Origin: Bacillota bacterium
GTDB lineage: Bacteria > Bacillota > Clostridia > Christensenellales > SZUA-584
Direction: 5' to 3'
DNA length: 10,646 nucleotides
NCBI GenBank assembly: GCA_023441905.1
Contig: JAEZNC010000272.1
Coordinates: 1 to 10,646, forward strand
Shown here: positions 6,052 to 10,646 of the stretch, in pieces
How positions within the stretch are numbered: position 1 is the stretch's first letter
Layout of the letters: each line of letters starts with the position of its first letter
Notes under the pieces: generated by a model
Told to the model about the DNA's origin: nothing
The model's database searches: none
The model's input: the letters and a program-made list of their open reading frames with translations, nothing else
Position numbers and translations under genes: made by a program

Positions 6052-6906
6052 TCAGATATTTTCAAATCCGAATGTCATCGTATCTGGGTCACCCCCGTAG
6101 GCTTTGTTCTGATTCAGCGCGTCAATGGCCGCCATGTCATCATCCGGCAGCGCAAAATCAAAGATGTCCGCGTTTTCAAAGATGCGATGCTTCTTCACCG
6201 ATTTCGGTATAATCGCTATCCCGTGCTGCAGATGCCACCGCAGCACCGTCTGCGCGGTGCTCTTGCCGTATTTTTGGCCGATGGCAGAGATGATTTCCGG
6301 CGCTTCGCTTAAGTGTCCGTGGAAAATCGGGCCCCACGCCGTTAAAATAATGCCTTTCTCATTCGCGTACTGACGCAGCTCCTTTTGCGCGTTGAACGGA
6401 TGCAGCTCCACCTGATTCACACTCGGCACAACGCCATGCGCCGCAATCAGCTCATCAATGTGGTGCGGCTTAAAATTGCTGACGCCCACGCTGCGCACCT
6501 TCTGCTGCTCTTTGAGCTGCAGCATCGCCTCCCACGTGGCGAGACGGTCGTCCCTATTCAGCCCCGGCCAATGGATCAGATAGAGGTCGATATAGTCCAG
6601 CCCCAGCGCTCTGAGGCTCGTCTCACAGGCGCGAAGCGTATTCTCATAGCCGTGGTCGGCATTCCAAAGCTTGGTTGTCACAAAGAGCTGCTCGCGCGGT
6701 ACACCGCTTTCTCGAAGCGCCTTGCCCACGCCCGTCTCGTTTTTATATAATGTCGCAGTATCCACAAGCCGGCAACCGGCTTCGAGCGCCCAGCGGATGC
6801 TGTTTTCCACTTCGCGTCCTTCCTGCGCCAGATACACGCCGAGCCCCAGCCAAGGCATTTGTACGCCGTCGTTGAGTATCGCTTTATCCTGCATCTGAAA
6901 ACTCAT
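6052..6906 (-). CDS. Aldo/keto reductase (NADPH-dependent carbonyl reductase)
   Basis: A 284-residue cytoplasmic enzyme of normal length. ATG 6906 is chosen because GGAGGG (6913-6918) is 6 bases ahead. The frame is open for 35 more codons (to 7011), but those codons come from the decayed kinase. The catalytic tetrad is complete: Asp49 and Tyr54 in DTATLYKNE, Lys79 in VTTKLW, His112 in YLIHWP. GVSNF (141-145), NQVELHPF (164-171) and the cofactor motif IPKSVKKHRIFEN (233-245, Lys235, Arg241) point to NADPH. It resembles the 2,5-diketo-gluconate reductase / YvgN-YtbE branch that reduces glyoxals and small aldehydes; the real substrate cannot be read from sequence. No promoter of its own is visible, so it may be co-transcribed with the FHA gene and the remnant upstream. 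Confidence 0.93.
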   Translation of the reverse strand: MSFQMQDKAILNDGVQMPWLGLGVYLAQEGREVENSIRWALEAGCRLVDTATLYKNETGVGKALRESGVPREQLFVTTKLWNADHGYENTLRACETSLRALGLDYIDLYLIHWPGLNRDDRLATWEAMLQLKEQQKVRSVGVSNFKPHHIDELIAAHGVVPSVNQVELHPFNAQKELRQYANEKGIILTAWGPIFHGHLSEAPEIISAIGQKYGKSTAQTVLRWHLQHGIAIIPKSVKKHRIFENADIFDFALPDDDMAAIDALNQNKAYGGDPDTMTFGFENI

Positions 6907-6990
6907 CGCAATCCCTCCATTCAACTTCCGCCAAAACGCGGCTGTATCATCCGATGAGGCCATGATACTGTAAATATCATCTCGCGTCCA

Positions 6991-7343
6991 GACTCCTTCA
7001 ATATAATCCATAATGAAATAGATTGTTTGCCGGTATCGATGATATCAACAATACGCGGCAGTGACGGATGATCCAGCTTTTTCATGAGATTCCCTTTGGC
7101 GATCAGGCTTTGAGCGACGATGCTGTTATTTTGATTCATCGCCTGCTTATTGATCTCTTTCACAGCCCATTGTTTGTTAAGCCGCCTGTCCATCGCCAGA
7201 AACACCTGCGACCTGCCACCTTGCCCGATTTTGGTTAATATTTTCGTATTCTCCGTCAATAACGGAACGCAAACAATGTCCTGATTGGTCTCTTTAACGA
7301 TTCCCACATCAGTATCAGCAGCAACCAGATAATTCAAAACCAC
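6991..7343 (-). pseudogene. Decayed PP2C phosphatase / Ser-Thr kinase chimera
   Basis: Two different signalling genes appear fused and broken. The first ~25 codons (NYLVAADTDVGIVKETNQD) match the start of PP2C-type phosphatases, whose hallmark is DVG-x-x-(R/K)-x-x-N-x-D. The text then jumps at about 7255-7270 into a kinase N-lobe: glycine loop IGQGGRSQVF (39-48), WAVKEI with Lys62, and KKLDHPSLPRIVDII. At the A run (plus-strand 7026-7028) the frame breaks. Restoring one A gives DTGKTIYFIMDYIEGV, the normal kinase continuation and hinge, whose last part lies in the frame of the next gene. The catalytic loop (HRD), DFG and whole C-lobe are absent. The alphaC Glu position appears to be Lys83. 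The unrepaired frame runs to a stop at 6921. Start is GTG 7343 or TTG 7337, just after the FHA stop (7350-7352). No activity is expected. Confidence 0.8.
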
Positions 7344-7349
7344 ACACCC

Positions 7350-8414
7350 TTATTGTTCTTTAAATTCAAATGCTTCGTTCCCAAGCACGATTTGGTCTGA
7401 ATCAAATATCTCAGTTTCTTGTTGAACGGGTATGGCATTGCCGTTCACATACGTTTTGTTTGTTGAGTTGTTATCGTAGATGAAATTTTTCCGGTCGCGT
7501 TTGATAATATCTGCATGGCTTCTGCTCACTGCGTTATTATCCGAAACAAAATAATCGACATATTTTTTTTCTTTGCCGATACGGTATACCGGTTTATCAA
7601 TCATTATTTTCTCGTTCGTCTTGATTCGAATCAGGTACGGGTGAGATACTGCTTCGACAGCAGTATTCTCTGATAACACCGTGGTGCTGTCACTGCCGCT
7701 TAAGATTGTGGTTCCTTCATCTTTTTCTAACAGTGTTGTTCCTTCATTTTGACCGCTGTATAAATTTTGATTGGTGAATGGCGGATGGGTATACTCTTGC
7801 TTTGTTTGAGGGGCAAATCCTGTTTGTCCGCTTTTTATGGCAGAGATGCGCTGATAAACGTTGGGCTGATTCCTGACTATATAGGCTTCAATGTCTGCAA
7901 AGGAACGATGACCGGATCCGTTTAAAAAGCTGACAAAGTCGTTAAGAAATTGATATGACCCATCTGCCTTGGTATTCCTCATGATATCTTCCAAGAAACT
8001 CAGCATGCTGACAATGGAAAACATGCTGATTGTTGCTTGTTTATCAAAAATGGGCAAATAGATAAAATTCAGCTCAAAAGTCGCCTCATTCACAAACACA
8101 TAATTCATATCTAATATTAAGTTGGAAAATTGCAAACGGTTCTCTTCCACCCGTTTATGGGCTTCGAGCACCTGTGCCACAATCAGAAAGAACAGGCTTT
8201 TATCAATTGTTTTACTGAGGAACTTATTCAGTGACATACCGCTTGGACAAAAGAGGACGATTTGTTTTGCGTCTATGTAAGTTGGGCAAAGAATTCCGGG
8301 CATATATTTGGTAATGAGCAGATTGGCTTCGCTCTCATTGATGATTTGTGCAGCTGTGAGTTTTTTCTTCAGAAACAGTTGATTGTCCTGACAGATAAAA
8401 CGAAATTTATTCAT
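7350..8414 (-). CDS. FHA-domain protein with N-terminal DUF6382-like region
   Basis: A 354-residue soluble protein; ATG 8414 has GAGGGATG (8418-8425) just ahead. Residues 1-190 resemble the DUF6382-type domain often found before FHA domains in Clostridia (assignment from memory). Residues 195-260 are a low-complexity linker holding three 9-residue units with the core TT-(L/I/V)-L (224-250). Residues 262-350 are the phosphothreonine-binding FHA domain: YRIGKE with Arg278 and Gly280, SRSHAD (297-302) and NKTYVNG (319-325), all key residues present. FHA proteins dock on phosphothreonine made by Ser/Thr kinases; the linker threonines may be targets, as in mycobacterial GarA. It has its own promoter (8451-8479). 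The kinase and phosphatase expected downstream are only a decayed remnant, so any partner kinase must be elsewhere. Confidence 0.85.
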   Translation of the reverse strand: MNKFRFICQDNQLFLKKKLTAAQIINESEANLLITKYMPGILCPTYIDAKQIVLFCPSGMSLNKFLSKTIDKSLFFLIVAQVLEAHKRVEENRLQFSNLILDMNYVFVNEATFELNFIYLPIFDKQATISMFSIVSMLSFLEDIMRNTKADGSYQFLNDFVSFLNGSGHRSFADIEAYIVRNQPNVYQRISAIKSGQTGFAPQTKQEYTHPPFTNQNLYSGQNEGTTLLEKDEGTTILSGSDSTTVLSENTAVEAVSHPYLIRIKTNEKIMIDKPVYRIGKEKKYVDYFVSDNNAVSRSHADIIKRDRKNFIYDNNSTNKTYVNGNAIPVQQETEIFDSDQIVLGNEAFEFKEQ

Positions 8415-8450
8415 TTACATCCCTCTTATTTTTACCAATTTTTCTACATT

Positions 8451-8479
8451 ATTATATATAAACAGCCTGACATATTCAA
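8451..8479 (-). promoter_or_regulatory. Promoter of the FHA gene
   Basis: On the minus strand, -35 TTGAAT (8474-8479), 17-base spacer, -10 TATAAT (8451-8456). Predicted start near 8444 leaves a ~30-base leader containing the ribosome binding site. Confidence 0.65.
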
Positions 8480-8724
8480 CCATTTTATTCCATGCTATAT
8501 TATATTCATTATAAATAGCAACATTAAATAATGCTTGCATTATATTATTTTAGTTGTTATATTTCAGCTCAACCGCCGTAATATATATGGTCACAATCTG
8601 CGTCGAATCATTTTTCGTCTCGAATATGGTGTTTTTTATATGTTTGCGTGTTGGTGCCATCGAAAACATAGAGATTTTCAGCCTGCTTATATCCTTTTTC
8701 CTATGCTTTTTAACAACGCTGAAG
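8480..8724. other. Intergenic stretch, nothing recognised
   Basis: Together with the promoter region this makes ~310 bases between the membrane-protein gene and the FHA gene, very AT-rich. The open frames here lack ribosome binding sites and recognisable motifs. No clear terminator for the membrane-protein gene is visible. Confidence 0.5.
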
Positions 8725-9087
8725 TCAGTATAGCCGAATATCGTCATAGAATTTCTTAGCAAGGTAATTTCCCAATGCTATGAGAGCTGCTAACAAGATC
8801 GTGAAGCAAATAACGACCACCGTATCAAATTTGGTACTGAGAGCCCACAATAAAAACCACGTGCTTCCGCCTACTGTATATATAATCGATATAACCAACC
8901 CTCCGATTTTTGTTTTGAATGCAAAGAAGATTGCGACACCGAGCGCGACACCGATAATAAAGCAAATTGCAGGGTGCATTATTCTAGCTTCGAAGCCCAT
9001 ATAGACGATCAATATGGCCATACTAATAATGATTTCTATGATTATGAAATACCGATTGCTAAACCTATGATATGTTGTCTTTTGCAT
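8725..9087 (-). CDS. Small four-helix membrane protein, unknown function
   Basis: A 120-residue integral membrane protein. ATG 9087 has GAGGG (9092-9096) 4 bases ahead. Four hydrophobic segments at about 13-30, 37-57, 62-82 and 87-108 cover most of its length. Short polar loops (FEARIMH, KTK, STKFD) and a charged tail (KKFYDDIRLY) follow; the N-terminus has His and Arg but no signal cleavage site. I do not recognise the family and see no catalytic or binding motif. It lies upstream of the FHA gene on the same strand but is separated by ~310 bases and a promoter, so a shared operon is unlikely. The hydrophobic pattern and ribosome binding site make it a credible gene. Confidence 0.72.
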   Translation of the reverse strand: MQKTTYHRFSNRYFIIIEIIISMAILIVYMGFEARIMHPAICFIIGVALGVAIFFAFKTKIGGLVISIIYTVGGSTWFLLWALSTKFDTVVVICFTILLAALIALGNYLAKKFYDDIRLY

Positions 9088-9266
9088 AATACCCTCTTAA
9101 TGATTTTTAGTTATATTATGTATAAACATTTTTTATGCTAATAAATCATTTTTATCCTTAATTGAATTCTAAAATCAGAACAAACATCGTTACTGAGGTG
9201 TCGGCTCATCTTGACAGCATCCATCTATGGCGGGCAATTGATAAGGTGTGAATGGAGTTTGTTTGC

Positions 9267-9529
9267 ATGAATGACAATATGGGCAGGATCATTCTCTATC
9301 AAACCGAGGACGGCTCGACGAAGATCGATTGTCGGGATAGATAACGAGATGGTAAGGCTCTCGCTTGCCAGCTGGCTCATCTGTTTCAGCATGATAAATC
9401 CAAGATATCGCGGCTTATAAAAAATACTTTGAAGGGGGCGAGCTTTCACGCGAAGCCACTGATGCAAATGATGCAACAGTCAAACCAAGTGGGATTAACC
9501 TGTCTCAAAGCAAGCTCTTCAAGAAATAA
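9267..9529 (+). pseudogene. RhuM-family (virulence RhuM) remnant, frameshifted and truncated
   Basis: Starts at ATG 9267 with GGAG (9254-9257) ahead. The first 25 codons read MNDNMGRIILYQTEDGSTKI, the typical RhuM opening, then hit TAA at 9342. Family-like text continues in other frames: EMVRLSLA (from 9346), then QLAHLFQHDKSKISRLIKN (from 9369), then EGGELSREAT (from 9431), ending at TAA 9527. Intact relatives run VWLSxAQMAELFxxxKSxISxHIKNIFxEGELxEEAT and are about 300 residues or more, so this is a ~85-codon stump with at least three frame changes. RhuM genes are commonly found on genomic islands and other mobile DNA; their function is poorly known. No protein product is expected beyond a 25-residue peptide. 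The family match is from memory of the conserved opening but is distinctive. Confidence 0.75.
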
Positions 9530-9563
9530 CAAAAGCCCTTAAGCAAATGCGCCTAAGGGCTTT
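9524..9563 (-). terminator. Rho-independent terminator of tRNA-Lys
   Basis: On the minus strand, AAAGCCCTTA (9554-9563), 12-base loop, TAAGGGCTTT (9532-9541), then TTGTTATTT. The 10-bp stem is perfect and starts 5 bases after the tRNA CCA end. Confidence 0.85.
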
Positions 9564-9568
9564 ACGCC

Positions 9569-9644
9569 TGGTGACCCACCGGAGATTCGAACTCCGGACA
9601 CCTTGATTAAAAGTCAAGTGCTCTACCGCCTGAGCTAGTGGGTC
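9569..9644 (-). tRNA. tRNA-Lys (anticodon UUU), CCA encoded
   Basis: The minus strand folds as a full cloverleaf. Acceptor GACCCAC/GTGGGTC with discriminator A and genomic CCA (9569-9571); D arm TAGCTCAGGCGGTAGAGCA; anticodon stem CTTGA/TCAAG around loop CTTTTAA (anticodon TTT); T arm CCGGAGTTCGAATCTCCGG. It reads AAA and AAG lysine codons. The gene has its own promoter and terminator, so it is a single-gene unit. Confidence 0.97.
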
Positions 9645-9731
9645 ATATCTATCATGTTGTGTGGCAGAGAGCTTCTTTTACACCGCCGCTATCCTGTTTC
9701 GGGAATTCGCCGTCTCGAACCCTGCCGAACG

Positions 9732-9761
9732 ATTATAGCATAAGCGTTTTTGGTTTGTAAA
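9732..9761 (-). promoter_or_regulatory. Promoter of tRNA-Lys
   Basis: On the minus strand, -35 TTTACA (9756-9761), 18-base spacer, -10 TATAAT (9732-9737), with an extended TGC ahead of the -10 (TGCTATAAT). Start near 9725 gives an ~80-base 5' leader to be trimmed before the tRNA 5' end at 9644. This is one of the strongest promoters in the window. Confidence 0.75.
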
Positions 9762-9953
9762 CCCTCAAAATAGATTATTTCTAATTTACTTTTTACCTTA
9801 TTATATCACGCCTTTAGTCTGGTTTATATGGCACATGTTACAAACTGCTGTGCCGCCGTTATATTTTAATCAAATATCTATCGTTAGCATTCAAGCTGCA
9901 TGAAGTCAATTCAATACAAGTAGCCGAGCATCAATGCTATAAAGAGCCAATAA
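9762..9953. other. Intergenic stretch, nothing recognised
   Basis: AT-rich DNA upstream of the tRNA-Lys promoter. No gene, RNA or repeat was recognised. Confidence 0.45.
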
Positions 9954-10247
9954 TCATAAAGCCTGATCTATATTGTCTATCGTAGGGTTCGGGACTGTTT
10001 CGTCGTAAGCCGTGTACGATATGCCCAATCGCGCCAGAGAAGAAAGCAAGCCGCCTGTCTCATGACGGGTTATAACAGCCCGCAATAAATTTAATACACC
10101 GTTAGTGTCTCCCTCTTCCTTTCTATGAAAGTATAGGCGCTGAAGCAGTCTCCCCGTGCCCCCTGCCTCGACGATCTGGCGCGATCGCTTGCTGGCGATA
10201 GCGATGGATTCGCGGCGGAAAGAGTGGAACAGCCGACTAATCGACAA
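9954..10247 (-). CDS. Unrecognised 97-codon frame, hypothetical or gene fragment
   Basis: A frame bounded on its 5' side by TGA directly before TTG 10247, so that TTG is the earliest possible start; only a weak GGAAGATGG lies ahead. The product is soluble-looking and rich in Arg. Its middle and end (GGTGRLLQRLYFHRKEEGD, LLRAVITRHETGG, ARLGISYTAYDETVPNP) read like genuine protein, with helical amphipathic stretches and sensible codon use. The N-terminal part is less convincing. I do not recognise the family. It lies alone between two tRNA units beside a RhuM remnant, so it may be the surviving 3' part of a disrupted gene. No promoter or clear terminator is seen. It could also be a chance frame. 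Confidence 0.35.
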   Translation of the reverse strand: MSISRLFHSFRRESIAIASKRSRQIVEAGGTGRLLQRLYFHRKEEGDTNGVLNLLRAVITRHETGGLLSSLARLGISYTAYDETVPNPTIDNIDQAL

Positions 10248-10370
10248 TCAGCCATCTTCCCCATGGAAGACGGTTTCAGGACAGCACCCATCGATTTATG
10301 TGCCTGAAAAGCGCCGCCGCAGGGCGATTGTGGGGCGGCTGTCTGATCATTCTAATTCAGCAGCAGATGT

Positions 10371-10396
10371 AAAATAAAAAAGCCGTCAAGGCTTTT
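10371..10396 (-). terminator. Rho-independent terminator of the tRNA-His/tRNA-Gln unit
   Basis: On the minus strand, AAAAGCC (10390-10396), loop TTGAC, GGCTTTT (10378-10384), then TTTATTTT. It lies about 30 bases after the tRNA-Gln CCA end. Confidence 0.85.
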
Positions 10397-10426
10397 CTGT
10401 TGCTCCGCAGTTGCATTCAGCTGAAA

Positions 10427-10501
10427 TGGCTGGGGTGGCAGGATTTGAACCTACGAATGCGGGAGTCAAAGTCCCGTGCCTTACCGCTTGGCTACACCCC
10501 A
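10427..10501 (-). tRNA. tRNA-Gln (anticodon UUG), CCA encoded
   Basis: Acceptor TGGGGTG/CACCCCA with discriminator G and genomic CCA (10427-10429); D arm with AGCCAAGCGGTAAGGCA; anticodon stem CGGGA/TCCCG around CTTTGAC (anticodon TTG); T loop GGTTCAAATCC. It reads CAA and CAG. It lies 20 bases downstream of tRNA-His and shares its terminator, so the two are probably one transcript. Confidence 0.97.
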
Positions 10502-10521
10502 TCGGCAAACGGAGTAATAAA

Positions 10522-10599
10522 TGGGGTGAGTAGTGGGATTCGAACCCACGGCCTCCAGGGCCACAACCTGGCGCTCTAACCAACTGAGCTATACCCACC
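10522..10599 (-). tRNA. tRNA-His (anticodon GUG), CCA and G-1 encoded
   Basis: Acceptor GTGGGTA/TACTCAC (one G-T wobble) with the extra 5' G (G-1, complement of 10599) facing discriminator C73, the identity mark of bacterial tRNA-His, and genomic CCA (10522-10524). The anticodon stem CCAGG/CCTGG encloses TTGTGGC (anticodon GTG), and the T arm is GTGGGTTCGAATCCCAC. It is first in the pair with tRNA-Gln; its promoter lies upstream, outside the window. Confidence 0.97.
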
Positions 10600-10646
10600 A
10601 TGAAACGCCTCAAAAAGCCGCCTTTCTGAGGCACGATATTTGGCGC

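Noticed and set aside
7018..7032. Programmed -1 frameshift joining the kinase to the reductase
   Set aside because: The site GGCAAAC is not a proper slippery heptamer, and the kinase lacks its whole catalytic half, so decay is the simpler reading.
8550..8762. 70-codon minus-strand frame overlapping the end of the membrane-protein gene
   Set aside because: It starts inside the upstream gene at a TTG without a ribosome binding site; composition looks like AT-rich intergenic DNA.
9225..9476. 83-codon minus-strand frame
   Set aside because: It is antisense to the RhuM remnant, which explains the same bases better.
10303..10345. GC-rich inverted repeat GCCGCC...GGCGGC as a terminator
   Set aside because: The loop is long and imperfect and no good T run follows on either strand; no gene clearly ends there.
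10386..10634. 82-codon minus-strand frame with text such as IAQLVRAPGCGPGGRGFESH
   Set aside because: It is a translation through tRNA-His and tRNA-Gln; this peptide type is a well-known artefact of tRNA genes.

Overview
The window looks like chromosomal DNA from a spore-forming, low-to-mid GC Gram-positive bacterium, most likely a member of Clostridia. The support is: strong GAGG-type ribosome binding sites with ATG, TTG and GTG starts; a PrsA/SurA-like foldase; a GH3 lipoprotein with a Thr-Pro-Glu linker; a DUF2974 hydrolase; FHA/PP2C/Ser-Thr kinase signalling genes; and structured intergenic repeats of a type I recall from gut Clostridia. The placement is inference, since no marker gene is complete enough to name a genus.

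Layout. Positions 2-736 (+) hold the 3' end of a parvulin-type peptidyl-prolyl isomerase and its terminator. Positions 800-1112 carry two tandem copies of a ~156-base palindrome-rich repeat. A DUF2974 alpha/beta hydrolase (1395-2510, +) runs tail-to-tail, 4 bases apart, into a GH3 beta-N-acetylhexosaminidase lipoprotein (2515-3738, -). A divergent promoter region (about 3840-4015) separates the latter from a minimal DEAD-box RNA helicase (4171-5274, +) that appears to have a ~240-base leader. Facing the helicase is a minus-strand mini-operon of two tiny lysine-rich proteins (5429-5485 and 5498-5644). It sits behind a sequence matching the forespore sigma-G consensus and ends in its own terminator.

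From 9087 down to 6052 the minus strand holds a four-helix membrane protein, an FHA-domain protein with three 9-residue threonine repeats, a degraded PP2C/kinase remnant, and an intact aldo/keto reductase. The FHA, phosphatase and kinase pieces look like the remains of a phospho-threonine signalling operon. The phosphatase body and most of the kinase are gone, and the FHA protein is intact.

The right end is a tRNA neighbourhood, all on the minus strand: tRNA-Lys(UUU) with its own promoter and terminator, then tRNA-His(GUG) and tRNA-Gln(UUG) as a pair with one terminator. Beside the Lys gene lies a frameshifted RhuM-family remnant, suggesting past mobile-element traffic. One unrecognised 97-codon frame (9954-10247) lies between the tRNA units.

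The points most worth following are the sigma-G-like mini-operon, the threonine repeats and kinase decay in the FHA locus, the tandem structured repeat, and the long helicase leader.
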